DNA of 20,210 bases from CALGYY01 sp964585485 (GCA_964585485.1 CAZPDS010000050.1:1-20210), one strand, 5' to 3'; counted from the first letter of the stretch, positions 1 through 8,125 are shown. Notes: generated by a model not told the origin, from the sequence alone. Translations and numbers: made by a program.

Positions 1-718
1 GATACCCATTCGAAACACAGACAACAGTCAATGCGGCCTTATCGGAAATCACAAAAAGCGTCTTATCCACCGACAAACCCTGCAATACAATATCGATCAC
101 TTTTCCGGTCACAAAAATAACAATCCAGGAATACAGGGGAATCCGCCAATCCTGAAACACGATCAGACCCAAAAGTACAATCACTGAATCAACAATGATG
201 AGCATTTGTCCAACCGGCATGCGGGTGTACTTGGCAAAGATCATCGCGATGATATCGCTTCCGCCCGAAGTCGCCTTGGAACGAAAAATAAGGCCCAGTC
301 CAAAACCGATTAACACGCCCCCAAACAAGGATGAAAGCAATACATCGTCGGGCACCAGCGGCGCTTCACCCCACCACATGGTAAGCAGATCCATAAATAC
401 CGAAGCAAGGATAAAACCAACGACCGTTTTAATACCAAAACGTGGTCCGAGAATTTTTATCCCCGCAATGGTCAGGGGGATATTCATGATGAGTCCCATC
501 ATACCGACCGGAAGACCTTCGGGCGCAAAATCAAAAATACCTTTTGTCAGGTAATGGATGACGATGGAAATACCAAAAACGCCACCGGGGACAATCATGT
601 TCGGCGAGATGAAAAACACATATCCGGCCGCCATAATAATGGAACCCAGAACGATCATGCTGTAGGAAACGAACCAACGGCGCGAGAAGGGTTTCTCGCT
701 TAAGCGAAACTTCATCAT
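1..718 (-). CDS. YitT-family membrane protein (C-terminus cut by window edge)
   Basis: An open frame without a stop runs from a start at 718 (tandem ATG ATG, 718 or 715) to the window edge, giving about 239 residues. The translation has several hydrophobic helices. It carries features typical of the YitT/DUF161 family: SPNMIVPGGVFGIS near the first helix, and a glycine-rich stretch with FRSKATSGGSDIIAM. After the helices comes VDKTLFVISDKA, which matches the start of the soluble C-terminal DUF2179-type domain. Family members are about 280-300 residues, so roughly 50 are missing. YitT proteins are inner-membrane proteins of unknown transport or sensing role. The gene has its own promoter in the 65-bp gap after the upstream SRPBCC gene, so it need not be co-transcribed with it. 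Family call is confident; function is not known. Confidence 0.85.
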   Translation of the reverse strand, partial: MMKFRLSEKPFSRRWFVSYSMIVLGSIIMAAGYVFFISPNMIVPGGVFGISIVIHYLTKGIFDFAPEGLPVGMMGLIMNIPLTIAGIKILGPRFGIKTVVGFILASVFMDLLTMWWGEAPLVPDDVLLSSLFGGVLIGFGLGLIFRSKATSGGSDIIAMIFAKYTRMPVGQMLIIVDSVIVLLGLIVFQDWRIPLYSWIVIFVTGKVIDIVLQGLSVDKTLFVISDKAALTVVCVSNGY

Positions 719-742
719 AATGAGAGTATTAGAAAACGGGTG

Positions 743-772
743 CAAAGGTACAAATTATTCCCCGACCCGCAA
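743..772 (-). promoter_or_regulatory. Bacteroidota-type promoter for the YitT gene
   Basis: On the minus strand a TTG (770-772) is followed after 19 bp by TACCTTTG (743-750). This fits the Bacteroidota housekeeping promoter TTG-N19-TAnnTTTG. The -7 element ends 24 bp before the start codon at 718, so the leader would be short. Confidence 0.75.
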
Positions 773-783
773 GGTGATCCTGA

Positions 784-1323
784 TTACCGCAGGGTGTCGC
801 CGGTGCTCACTTCGGCCAGGTTTTCCAAACCTGATTTGAAAAACTTATGCAGAATGCGAGGCATAAAAAGCCCCATGAAGCGACCGTGCGGATACGGTAG
901 CCCCCGCATATCGACACTCCAGCTAACCCTCGTACCCCCGGGAGCCGGAGCAAATTTAAACTCACTCACCACCTCACTGTTTTTCATCAGGTTCATATCA
1001 AGTTTTATATATGAATACGGCATGCTCTCCACAATTTTCATGTGGCCGTCGCCATTCTTAAGACTTTTCCAGCGCTGCGTGCAGCCCACCCCTGAATCGG
1101 GCCCGGCATACTCACTCTTCATTTCAATATCATCGCGTTGAAAAGGCGACCAGGGTTCCCAGGCCTTCAGGCTGTTGACATGCGGGAAGAGTTTATCGGC
1201 CGGGGCTTTAATCAGCAGGTTTTCCTCAACATGAAGCGAAGAAGGCAGAAAAATCGCCACCACAAATACCACCACGGCGAGAGTCAAAAGAATCCAAAAA
1301 AGTCGACGCAATAATTTAAACAT
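784..1323 (-). CDS. SRPBCC-fold protein with N-terminal membrane anchor
   Basis: Encodes 179 residues. A short basic start (MFKLLRR) is followed by one hydrophobic helix at about residues 8-27, then a soluble domain. The soluble part resembles the polyketide cyclase/SRPBCC ligand-binding fold: it opens with a strand and LIKAPADKLFPHV, continues with WEPWSPF, and has a C-terminal amphipathic helix (GLFMPRILHKFFKSGLENL). The likely topology is a periplasm-facing or membrane-tethered hydrophobic-ligand domain. Many Bacteroidota carry such proteins with no known ligand. It has its own promoter at 1343-1372, divergent from the lipoprotein gene. The start at 1323 lies 20 bp after the -7 element, which fits this Met. 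Family assignment is from fold-like pattern only; function unknown. Confidence 0.75.
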   Translation of the reverse strand: MFKLLRRLFWILLTLAVVVFVVAIFLPSSLHVEENLLIKAPADKLFPHVNSLKAWEPWSPFQRDDIEMKSEYAGPDSGVGCTQRWKSLKNGDGHMKIVESMPYSYIKLDMNLMKNSEVVSEFKFAPAPGGTRVSWSVDMRGLPYPHGRFMGLFMPRILHKFFKSGLENLAEVSTGDTLR

Positions 1324-1342
1324 ACTGATTCACTTTAAGCCG

Positions 1343-1372
1343 CAAAGGTACGTAAGAATCACCAGTCATCAA
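1343..1372 (-). promoter_or_regulatory. Bacteroidota-type promoter for the SRPBCC gene
   Basis: On the minus strand TTG (1370-1372) and TACCTTTG (1343-1350) are separated by exactly 19 bp. The core GTACCTTTGC is identical to that of the YitT promoter. It is back-to-back with the -7 element at 1432-1439. Confidence 0.8.
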
Positions 1373-1431
1373 AATGCAAACAGGCCGCCCATGCTGTTCG
1401 ATGACGGCCGCTGCGCAAGCGATAAATATAT

Positions 1432-1439
1432 TATCTTTG
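1432..1439 (+). promoter_or_regulatory. -7 element (TATCTTTG) for the lipoprotein gene
   Basis: TATCTTTG lies 20 bp before the ATG at 1460. No TTG is found 17-23 bp upstream, so the -33 element is weak or absent. Its position argues against any start upstream of 1460, because those codons would sit in the promoter. Confidence 0.6.
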
Positions 1440-1459
1440 CCAATACAAAAAACGAACGC

Positions 1460-2068
1460 ATGAAAAAAGTACTATTCTTTTTGATGTTGATTGCTGCCGC
1501 TGGATGCACCTCCGATTCCGGAACCAAAACCCTCAGCACCGACGTAGGCGGATCCTTAACTGACCTCAACCAGGTTGCTTCCGGAAGTCTTTTTGATTCC
1601 ATCCGCAAAGCCGACCTTCCATTTACCGATACCCTGACAACGGATGAAGCGCTGCCCGTGTTCTCCATGCCCGTTAGCGTAGCTCAGCTTAATTTTCTGA
1701 AGTTATCCACACTGCGTCTTTTCAGCGACAACACCCGTCCACTGAAACCTGCCGACATCCATATCGTGGCTCGCTTACCCCTATCCCCCGATTTTTATTC
1801 CATCATTTTTCACTACCGGGGTGAAGGAGAATCCATGAATTACCTGATCACCTATGATCGCAACTTTCAGGTGGTGGATTATTTGATGACCGCTTTCGCG
1901 GAAGATATGGATGCCGCACCGCGCCTCCGCAGCATCATCGACTCCACCGGGCTGGCGGTGTCCATGTTTAATCCGGCCGATAATAAAGAAATCCCCCAGA
2001 CATACACGTACACGATTAGTGGAGACGGTTTCTTTCGGGAGATGAGCCCTCCCATCGCCAGTAAATAA
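1460..2068 (+). CDS. Predicted lipoprotein of unknown function
   Basis: From the ATG at 1460 the product has 202 residues. It starts with a type II signal peptide: MKK, a hydrophobic run, and lipobox AAGC with the lipidated Cys at residue 16. An in-frame ATG at 1391 would add 23 residues, remove the signal from the N-terminus and overlap the -7 element, so 1460 is preferred. After Cys comes TSDSGTKT, which lacks the strong acidic cluster of Bacteroidota surface-export signals, so a periplasm-facing outer-membrane location is more likely. The mature part has repeated beta-strand-like stretches such as FYSIIFHYRGEGESMNYLITYDRNFQVVDYLM. I recognise no domain. It converges with the YigZ-family gene; no clear terminator is visible in the 81-bp gap between them. 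Confidence 0.8.
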   Translation: MKKVLFFLMLIAAAGCTSDSGTKTLSTDVGGSLTDLNQVASGSLFDSIRKADLPFTDTLTTDEALPVFSMPVSVAQLNFLKLSTLRLFSDNTRPLKPADIHIVARLPLSPDFYSIIFHYRGEGESMNYLITYDRNFQVVDYLMTAFAEDMDAAPRLRSIIDSTGLAVSMFNPADNKEIPQTYTYTISGDGFFREMSPPIASK

Positions 2069-2149
2069 TCAGACCTCATACCGTAAGAAAAGCGCCAGCC
2101 CGCAAAGGACTCCACAAATTCTTATATACATAAAGTCACCAGCCTTTTA

Positions 2150-2764
2150 CTAAACGGTTTTCAGGTAGTGTACCGTAACATCCTTCATACTACTTAAGAT
2201 ATCGCAAATGCGCACCGCATCGTTTTTCCGGACGCGGAATTCCAAACGACATTCCAGCTCAAACTGATGCTGCCCCTGCGCCAGATGCTCTTCTTTCAAT
2301 AATTTCATCACATCATTCATCCGCTCGTAAGGGAAGGTGAGGGCATAGACCTCTGTAAGCACTTTTTCCACCACAACGGCACTTTCCAGCGCAAGCTGGG
2401 CGGCCGTTTTAAAGGCATTGATAAGACCCGGAACACCCAGCTTCGTGCCTCCAAAATACCGCGCCACCACGATTAAAACATTGGTTAGGTCTTTCGACAA
2501 GATTTGTCCGTATATAGGACGCCCGGCTGTTCCGGAGGGTTCACCGTCATCATTAAAGCGAAAGGCCGTCTTATCAAAGCCCAGCACATACGCATACGGG
2601 GCATGATTGGCATCCCAGTATTGCTTTTTTAGTTCCGCCAGTTTCAGTTTCACCTCCGCCTCGTTTTCCACCGGAATGGCCCAGGCCACAAACTTGCTGG
2701 CGCGGTCCCGAAAAATGCCCTGGGCAGCCCCCTCAATGGTCTTATACGTGTCATCAAAAAGCAT
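2150..2764 (-). CDS. YigZ/IMPACT (UPF0029) family protein
   Basis: Product of 204 residues from the ATG at 2764. The N-terminal UPF0029 domain (about 1-120) shows the family motifs DGEPSGTAG at 73-81 and VARYFGGTKLG at 100-110. The C-terminal 75 residues match the position of the ferredoxin-like DUF1949 domain. Length fits the bacterial family (about 200-210). YigZ relatives of eukaryotic IMPACT are soluble proteins of uncertain role linked to translation stress. The frame extends to a TTG at 2779, but that codon lies just upstream of the -7 promoter element (2768-2775), so it would not be transcribed. The gene is divergent from parE. Family call is firm, biochemical role unknown. Confidence 0.9.
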   Translation of the reverse strand: MLFDDTYKTIEGAAQGIFRDRASKFVAWAIPVENEAEVKLKLAELKKQYWDANHAPYAYVLGFDKTAFRFNDDGEPSGTAGRPIYGQILSKDLTNVLIVVARYFGGTKLGVPGLINAFKTAAQLALESAVVVEKVLTEVYALTFPYERMNDVMKLLKEEHLAQGQHQFELECRLEFRVRKNDAVRICDILSSMKDVTVHYLKTV

Positions 2765-2767
2765 GGT

Positions 2768-2796
2768 CAAAGATAGCAAATTGCCCTTACTTGCAA
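2768..2796 (-). promoter_or_regulatory. Promoter abutting the YigZ-family start codon
   Basis: On the minus strand TTG (2794-2796), an 18-bp spacer and TATCTTTG (2768-2775) match the Bacteroidota consensus. Only 3 bp separate the -7 element from the ATG at 2764, so transcription would begin at or within the first codons. This implies a leaderless or nearly leaderless mRNA. Confidence 0.7.
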
Positions 2797-2898
2797 GCGG
2801 GGCTTAGTAGGCTGTATACCAAGGATTGCCAACAGGAATTGTTCATAACTTCCGTTAATCCGGAGCGGAAAAACATGCTGTACCCCCTGTAAAATGTG

Positions 2899-2906
2899 TA
2901 TTTTTG
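2899..2906 (+). promoter_or_regulatory. -7 element (TATTTTTG) for parE
   Basis: TATTTTTG ends 13 bp before the ATG at 2920. No good TTG lies 17-23 bp upstream. The element covers the region around an in-frame ATG at 2896, which rules that codon out as the usual start. Confidence 0.55.
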
Positions 2907-2919
2907 CATAAAATTTACG

Positions 2920-4773
2920 ATGATGGCTGAAGTATATTCAGAAGATTCCATTCGCAGTCTGGACTGGAATGAACACATCCGTTTACGGCCGGGAATGTAC
3001 ATTGGCAAATTGGGTGACGGATCCTCGCCCGATGATGGAATATATGTGCTTCTCAAAGAGATTCTCGACAATGCCGTGGATGAATTTATCATGGGCAATG
3101 GCCGAAATGTTGAAATTTCGATCAAGGAGCACCGGATCAGTGTTCGCGATTACGGACGCGGGATTCCGTTAGGGAAAGTGCTGGAGTGTGTTTCAAAAAT
3201 CAATACCGGGGCTAAGTACGACTCCAAGGTCTTCAAGCGCACCGTGGGTTTGAACGGTGTGGGCTCCAAAGCAGTAAACGCACTGTCGTCATATTTCAAA
3301 GTGCAATCCATCCGCGATGGCCAGACCAAAATTGTAGAATTTACGGAAGGCAATGTTTCCAATGATGCCAAGGTGGAAAAGACGGATCAGCGAAATGGCA
3401 CCCACATCAGTTTTTTGCCCGACGAGAAGATTTTCGGCAAATACCACTACATCCACGAGCATGTTGAAAAGCTCATCAAGAATTATATTTACCTGAACCC
3501 CGGGCTGACCATTATATACAACGGGGAGCGCTACCAATCAAAAAACGGTTTGCATGATTTGCTGACCGACCGTATCGACAACGGCATTCTTTACCCTATC
3601 ATCCACATCCGGGACGAAGCCTTTGATTTTGCCATGACCCACAGTTCGTCCCAATACAGTGAAGAGTATTACAGCTTCGTCAACGGCCAGCACACCACCC
3701 AGGGCGGTACACACCAGGCGGCCTTCCGCGAAGCCGTGGTGAAAACCATACGTGAGTTTTACAAAAAAGACTTTGATGCCGGGGATGTGCGCGAGAGCAT
3801 CATCGCTGCCCTGAGCATTCGGATTGTTGAGCCCGTGTTTGAATCGCAGACCAAGACCAAACTCGGATCTACCCATATGGAGCCAGACGGCGCAACGATC
3901 CGAAATTATGTAATTGATGTTGTTAAAAAGCATCTCGACAACTATCTTCACATGAATCCGGAAACGGCCGACGCCTTGTACCGGAAAATCCTGCAGAGTG
4001 AGAAAGAGCGCAAGGACATGGCGAACATCAAGAAGCTGGCGAAAGAGAGTGTAAAGAAAGCAAGCCTGCATAACAAGAAGCTTCGGGATTGCCGTATTCA
4101 CTATAACAGCAATGATGAGCGTCGGTTCGACAGCACGCTGTTTATTACCGAAGGGGACTCGGCCAGCGGGAGCATCACGAAATCCCGCGACGTTACCACC
4201 CAGGCTGTCTTCAGCCTGCGCGGCAAACCGCTGAACTGCTATGGGCTGAGTAAAAAAATTGTTTACGAAAACGAAGAATTTAACTTGCTCCAATCGGCCC
4301 TGAATATTGAAGAAGGCCTTGAAAACCTGCGGTACAACAACATCGTCATCGCCACGGATGCGGATGTTGACGGCATGCACATCCGTTTGCTACTGTTGAC
4401 TTTCTTCCTTCAGTTTTTTCCCGACCTGGTGAAAACCGGCCACATTTACATTTTGCAAACGCCCTTGTTCCGTGTACGGAATAAAAAGAATACGAAATAC
4501 TGTTATACCGACGAGGAACGTCAGCTGGCTATACGAGACCTGGGCCCCAACCCGGAAATAACCCGTTTCAAAGGTCTGGGCGAAATCTCGCCGGATGAAT
4601 TCAAGGGGTTTATCGGACCGTCCATCCGGCTCGAACCGGTCCTGTTATCGAAAGATGCCTCCATCAACCACGTCCTGAACTTTTACATGGGAAAGAACAC
4701 CCCCGAACGGCAGAATTTTATTATCGACAATCTGCGTGTGGAACTGGACCTCGTTGAAGAATTAACAACATAA
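2920..4773 (+). CDS. parE: DNA topoisomerase IV subunit B (ParE type)
   Basis: Product of 617 residues (ATG 2920; a second ATG follows at 2923). It is the ATPase/strand-passage subunit of a type IIA topoisomerase that, with ParC, decatenates daughter chromosomes. The GHKL ATPase shows KEILDNAVDE at 46-55 (the Mg-ATP Asn/Glu box), GRGIPLGK at 79-86 and GLNGVGSKAVNAL near 110-122. The transducer has QGGTHQAAF. The TOPRIM domain has EGDSASGS at 411-418 and TDADVDGMH at about 479-487, then the C-terminal FKGLGEISPDEF. Length and the ITKSRDVTTQAVFSLRGKPLNC block resemble the ParE-like subunit of Bacteroidota rather than their longer GyrB. Its usual partner parC is not next to it in this window. 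An in-frame ATG at 2896 is excluded by the promoter. Very sure of type IIA subunit B; slightly less of ParE versus GyrB. Confidence 0.93.
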   Translation: MMAEVYSEDSIRSLDWNEHIRLRPGMYIGKLGDGSSPDDGIYVLLKEILDNAVDEFIMGNGRNVEISIKEHRISVRDYGRGIPLGKVLECVSKINTGAKYDSKVFKRTVGLNGVGSKAVNALSSYFKVQSIRDGQTKIVEFTEGNVSNDAKVEKTDQRNGTHISFLPDEKIFGKYHYIHEHVEKLIKNYIYLNPGLTIIYNGERYQSKNGLHDLLTDRIDNGILYPIIHIRDEAFDFAMTHSSSQYSEEYYSFVNGQHTTQGGTHQAAFREAVVKTIREFYKKDFDAGDVRESIIAALSIRIVEPVFESQTKTKLGSTHMEPDGATIRNYVIDVVKKHLDNYLHMNPETADALYRKILQSEKERKDMANIKKLAKESVKKASLHNKKLRDCRIHYNSNDERRFDSTLFITEGDSASGSITKSRDVTTQAVFSLRGKPLNCYGLSKKIVYENEEFNLLQSALNIEEGLENLRYNNIVIATDADVDGMHIRLLLLTFFLQFFPDLVKTGHIYILQTPLFRVRNKKNTKYCYTDEERQLAIRDLGPNPEITRFKGLGEISPDEFKGFIGPSIRLEPVLLSKDASINHVLNFYMGKNTPERQNFIIDNLRVELDLVEELTT

Positions 4774-4801
4774 AAAAAAGGGCCGAGGCCCTTTTTTTTT
4801 T
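4772..4801. terminator. Bidirectional terminator between parE and the OTCase gene
   Basis: Eight A, then GGGC (4780-4783), loop CGAG, GCCC (4788-4791) and ten T. The A and T tracts give U-tails on both strands, so it can end the converging parE and OTCase transcripts. The A tract overlaps the parE stop codon (4771-4773). Confidence 0.88.
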
Positions 4802-4819
4802 AGAAATCATCAGCAATGA

Positions 4820-5821
4820 TTAGCATCCAAGCGTAGCCACCATAACCGCTTTAATGGTGTGCAAACGATTTTCAGCTTCATCAAATACGATGCTGTGCTT
4901 AGATTCGAAAACATCTTCGGTCACTTCCATGCCGTCGAGACCATACTTAGTAAAGATCTCTTCACCAACCACCGTTTCGCGGTTGTGAAAGGCGGGAAGA
5001 CAATGCAGGAATTTACATTCGGGATTACCGCTTAGTTTCATCAACTTTGCATTAACCTGATAGGGTTTCAGTAACTTGATGCGCTCCACCCATACCTTAT
5101 CGGGTTCACCCATCGACACCCAAACATCGGTATAGATAAAATCAACACCTTTTACGCCCACTTTCGGATCATCGGTAATGGTGATCTTCGCACCGGTTTC
5201 GGCAGCGATTTTCTGGCATTCGGCCACCAGTTTTTTATCAGGCTGGCACGACTTGGGTGCGCAGGCACGGAAATCCATACCCATTTTTGCCGCACCCACC
5301 ATCAGGGAATTACCAACATTGTTTTTGGCATCGCCCATAAACACGAACGACATCTCGTTGAGTGGTTTCGGGCAATGTTCCATCATCGTGAGAAAATCTG
5401 CCAGAATCTGGGTTGGGTGAAACTCATTGGTGAGTCCGTTCCAAACCGGAACACCGGAATACTTTGCCAGCTCTTCCACGATATTCTGACCGTAGCCACG
5501 GTATTCGATTCCATCGTACATACGACCCAGGACGCGGGCAGTATCTTTCATGGATTCTTTCTTTCCCATCTGGGAACCAGAAGGTCCGAGATAAGTAACG
5601 TGCGCTCCCTGGTCGAGTGCGGCGACTTCAAACGCACAACGGGTACGGGTGCTGTCCTTTTCGAAAAGCAGCACGATGTTTTTACCCTTCAGACGCTGCT
5701 GTTCTGTGCCGGCGTATTTGGCCTTTTTCAGGTCAGCGGAAAGATTCAACATGAACGTAATTTCTGCAGGCGTAAAATCCAGCAGTTTCAAAAAGCTTCT
5801 GTTTCTAAGATTAAATGCCAT
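4820..5821 (-). CDS. argF: Ornithine carbamoyltransferase, probably catabolic
   Basis: Product of 333 residues, the normal OTCase length. It interconverts carbamoyl phosphate plus ornithine and citrulline plus phosphate in the cytoplasm. The carbamoyl-phosphate loop STRTR is at 57-61, FHPTQ at 134-138, the ornithine-binding SMG loop at 236-238 (DVWVSMGE) and HCLPAFHNRE at 273-282. These are true OTCase motifs, not those of the acetyl- or succinylornithine enzymes that several Bacteroidota use for arginine synthesis. It is the last gene of a four-gene minus-strand run that begins with carbamate kinase, so a catabolic role (ArcB-like, citrulline to ornithine) is inferred; sequence alone does not separate anabolic from catabolic forms. 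The start at 5821 has an unusually good AGGAGG 4 bp upstream. A terminator follows the stop. Confidence 0.93.
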   Translation of the reverse strand: MAFNLRNRSFLKLLDFTPAEITFMLNLSADLKKAKYAGTEQQRLKGKNIVLLFEKDSTRTRCAFEVAALDQGAHVTYLGPSGSQMGKKESMKDTARVLGRMYDGIEYRGYGQNIVEELAKYSGVPVWNGLTNEFHPTQILADFLTMMEHCPKPLNEMSFVFMGDAKNNVGNSLMVGAAKMGMDFRACAPKSCQPDKKLVAECQKIAAETGAKITITDDPKVGVKGVDFIYTDVWVSMGEPDKVWVERIKLLKPYQVNAKLMKLSGNPECKFLHCLPAFHNRETVVGEEIFTKYGLDGMEVTEDVFESKHSIVFDEAENRLHTIKAVMVATLGC

Positions 5822-5825
5822 AAAT

Positions 5826-5831
5826 CCTCCT
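5826..5831 (-). promoter_or_regulatory. Strong Shine-Dalgarno (AGGAGG) before the OTCase gene
   Basis: The minus strand reads TAGGAGGATTT then ATG, placing AGGAGG 4 bp from the start. The other genes in this window have no comparable site, so this fixes the start and suggests strong independent translation of the last gene of the operon. Confidence 0.7.
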
Positions 5832-5864
5832 ATAGTTAATAATTACAAATAATTAATAAATGGT

Positions 5865-6281
5865 TTATTGATCACACTGAATATTAAAATGAACGTTTTT
5901 CGCATAACGAATCCAGATCCACACCGAGAAAAAAGAAGCCAGGGCAGCGCCGCTTATTGACAACCACAGGGCGTTGCAGGCATGTTCCACGCCCTTGGAA
6001 ATAAGAAATTCCAGTGCCAGCGCGAGGGCGGATAGAGCCGATAATGCAATCACCCGGATAAGGGCTAAGGAAGGTATTGGCTTAATCATCACCAAACCTG
6101 CTACCATACCCAGGAGAATAAACACCAGCCAACCTTCAAAAAAGTGCAGACCCAGCGCTTTCATACCCGAATTAAATCCGGCATCGGACCACAACCATCG
6201 GGAACAAGCCGAGGCTGCACCCAGCAGGGCGGATGCAAAGATCATGTAGTGATGCCAGGATTTTTTTACACTTACGGTCAT
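5865..6281 (-). CDS. Small membrane protein, four predicted helices, unknown
   Basis: Product of 138 residues. Four hydrophobic segments lie at about 13-29, 51-66, 72-94 and 104-124, with a short basic N-terminus (MTVSVKKSW) and a polar C-terminal tail containing a Cys near the end. There is no signal peptide and no motif that I recognise. It starts 21 bp after the stop of the zinc-ribbon Yip1-like gene and ends 43 bp before the OTCase start, with no promoter or terminator visible between, so co-transcription with both is likely. Being placed inside an OTCase/carbamate kinase operon raises the chance of a role linked to the membrane side of that pathway (transport or regulation), but this is inference from position only. 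Confidence 0.72.
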   Translation of the reverse strand: MTVSVKKSWHHYMIFASALLGAASACSRWLWSDAGFNSGMKALGLHFFEGWLVFILLGMVAGLVMIKPIPSLALIRVIALSALSALALALEFLISKGVEHACNALWLSISGAALASFFSVWIWIRYAKNVHFNIQCDQ

Positions 6282-6302
6282 GCAGGATTCACTTAGTATG
6301 GA

Positions 6303-7127
6303 TTATAAAAAGTAGGTTAACTGCATGTAGTCGACATCATAGACTGAAAGCTGTACGAAGCGGATAATCCAGTGAAGGACAAAATACACTCCGAACAAAA
6401 TTCCGGCCGAAGCAAAAAAGAAACCCACATCTTTGTTTTCCGGTTCAGGAAGGATTTTCCGGAAACCCACCAGCAACAAAACGATACCGTACAAACTAAG
6501 AAACTGTATCATGTAGCTGATGAATCCGAAAGGGAAAATATAAAAAACACGACTTACCAAAACGGGGACAAAAGCGTAGGTAGTAAGTTGAAGGATGCGG
6601 CCGTAATTACGTTCGGCTTTAAACGCAGGCGTCAATGAATTGATGACGAGCGCCGCAATTACCGGAATCGCCATTAGTTCCACCACCTTAATCAGCGTTA
6701 TCGTCATAACGCGGTACACGCATCCCATGAACTGCATATCTTCGGATTTCACATAAATGTAAAACCTCAATATATCGCCCACAAAAAGACAGAGTCCGGC
6801 CCCGAGGCTCAACAGCAGTAAAAACGCAAACACCAGGTACAGTGGCCGAGGTTTTTCATGGACAATTTTCGCCCATTCGCTGGTAGGGCTAAAAAGAATC
6901 GAATACACGCGATCAAAAATTCCGCCCTCCTTATCAAGCGGATTCCCGCCAGGGCTCGTCGTTTCAGACACAGGGTCTTCACGCTCGGGTTCATCGGGAA
7001 CGGGATTCTCGTTCAGCGTACGGAGATCTTCCAGTCTTCCGTTTTCACGCAACGGAAGCCGTGAACCACACTTGCAGCAAAACACTGCATCGTCGGGAAC
7101 AGAGGAACCACATCGGCTGCAAAACAT
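6303..7127 (-). CDS. Zinc-ribbon plus Yip1-like membrane protein
   Basis: Product of 274 residues. The N-terminus is a zinc ribbon with CxxC at 3-6 and CxxC at 17-20 (MFCSRCG and FCCKCG), followed by a polar, acidic linker rich in Pro and Glu (about 25-68). The rest is a Yip1-family-like membrane domain that opens with FDRVYSILFSPTSEWAKI (71-88), a typical entry motif, and continues with about five hydrophobic helices (98-118, 141-165, 180-198, 203-222, 236-256). Bacterial Yip1-like proteins have no settled function. It starts 29 bp after the carbamate kinase stop and is followed 21 bp later by the small membrane protein, which indicates one operon. The fusion of a cytoplasmic metal ribbon to the membrane domain is a recurring architecture, not a frameshift product. 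Confidence 0.82.
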   Translation of the reverse strand: MFCSRCGSSVPDDAVFCCKCGSRLPLRENGRLEDLRTLNENPVPDEPEREDPVSETTSPGGNPLDKEGGIFDRVYSILFSPTSEWAKIVHEKPRPLYLVFAFLLLLSLGAGLCLFVGDILRFYIYVKSEDMQFMGCVYRVMTITLIKVVELMAIPVIAALVINSLTPAFKAERNYGRILQLTTYAFVPVLVSRVFYIFPFGFISYMIQFLSLYGIVLLLVGFRKILPEPENKDVGFFFASAGILFGVYFVLHWIIRFVQLSVYDVDYMQLTYFL

Positions 7128-7156
7128 AAGACCGGTATTAGTCGTAGTAGTGTATT

Positions 7157-8101
7157 TTATCCTTTAATGATTTTGGTACCGCAATCAGGATTTTGAAGTT
7201 GCGAAGCGGCTGTTATGATTGTTTGTCCACCGCCTTCTTCAGCAAATTTAATGGCCGCCCGAACTTTAGGTGCCATCGACCCCTCAGCGAAATGCCCTTC
7301 GTCGAGGTAGCGGCGCGCCTCCGTCGTGGTAATGGTGTCGAGTTGTTTTTCGTCGGGCTTATGGAAATTGATGCAAACCTTCGGAACATCCGTCAGAATA
7401 TAAAACTCATCGGCGTGGATTTGAGTAGCCAGCAAAGCCGAAGCAAGATCCTTATCAATAACGGCATCGATCCCTTCAAGGAAATTGTTGTCCTTATAAT
7501 AAACGGGGATTCCACCGCCACCCACCGAAATCACGATTTGGCCATTGCGGGCCAGGGTTTCAATTGAGCTGCGGTTGCCGATGCGCAGGGGCACCGGAGA
7601 CGCCACCACTTTACGCCAGCCCCGGCCACGAGGGTCTTCCTTAAAAACCGATTTATGTTCGGCCGACTGTTTGTCCGCGTCTTCTTTGGTGTAAAAAGGG
7701 CCCACCGGTTTGGTTGGGTTCTGGAACGCGGGATCGTCCTTGTCTACCAATACCTGGGTCACAATGGTGATCACATCTTTTTCCACTCCGTGCGCTTCGA
7801 GGGTATTCCGTAGTTGCTGTTCGATGACATAACCGATAAAGCCCTGGGAATAGGCACCGCAAATATCCATCGGCATTTCGGGTACTCCAAACACCTGTGC
7901 GCCGGCGATGTTTTGTAAAATGATGTTTCCGACCTGAGGGCCGTTGCCATGAGTTATCACCAGGTCGTGACCTGAGCGAATCAGTTGCAGGAGATTTTGA
8001 CAGGTTTCGCGTGCATTGGATTCCTGTTCCTCAATGGTACCCTTTTGGTCGCCCCTGAGCAAAGCATTTCCTCCAAATGCAACAACTGCTAATTTCTTCA
8101 T
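7157..8101 (-). CDS. arcC: Carbamate kinase
   Basis: Product of 314 residues, the usual length. It transfers phosphate between carbamoyl phosphate and ADP; in catabolism it yields ATP, CO2 and ammonia. Family motifs are GGNAL at 10-14, HGNGPQVGN at 51-59, GGGGIPV at 194-200, IDKD at 215-218 and GSMAPK at 274-279, all of the amino-acid-kinase fold. The frame extends to a TTG at 8128, but that codon lies inside the -7 promoter element (8126-8133), so ATG 8101 is the start. It is the first gene of a minus-strand run of four that ends with OTCase. Together the two enzymes make the ATP-yielding half of the arginine deiminase pathway. No arginine deiminase or arginine/ornithine antiporter is recognisable here. 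Confidence 0.95.
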   Translation of the reverse strand: MKKLAVVAFGGNALLRGDQKGTIEEQESNARETCQNLLQLIRSGHDLVITHGNGPQVGNIILQNIAGAQVFGVPEMPMDICGAYSQGFIGYVIEQQLRNTLEAHGVEKDVITIVTQVLVDKDDPAFQNPTKPVGPFYTKEDADKQSAEHKSVFKEDPRGRGWRKVVASPVPLRIGNRSSIETLARNGQIVISVGGGGIPVYYKDNNFLEGIDAVIDKDLASALLATQIHADEFYILTDVPKVCINFHKPDEKQLDTITTTEARRYLDEGHFAEGSMAPKVRAAIKFAEEGGGQTIITAASQLQNPDCGTKIIKG

Positions 8102-8125
8102 ATAATTTTTTGTTAATATTTTTCG

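Noticed and set aside
2069..2149. Possible terminator between the converging lipoprotein and YigZ-family genes
   Set aside because: Only a 6-bp pairing with a long loop and no T-tract could be found.
2896..2919. Upstream in-frame ATG for parE
   Set aside because: It falls within the -7 promoter element, and the eight extra residues are not part of the ParE family start.
3538..4380. 280-codon open frame antisense to parE
   Set aside because: Lies wholly inside the well-supported parE gene; composition and lack of recognisable motifs fit a shadow frame.
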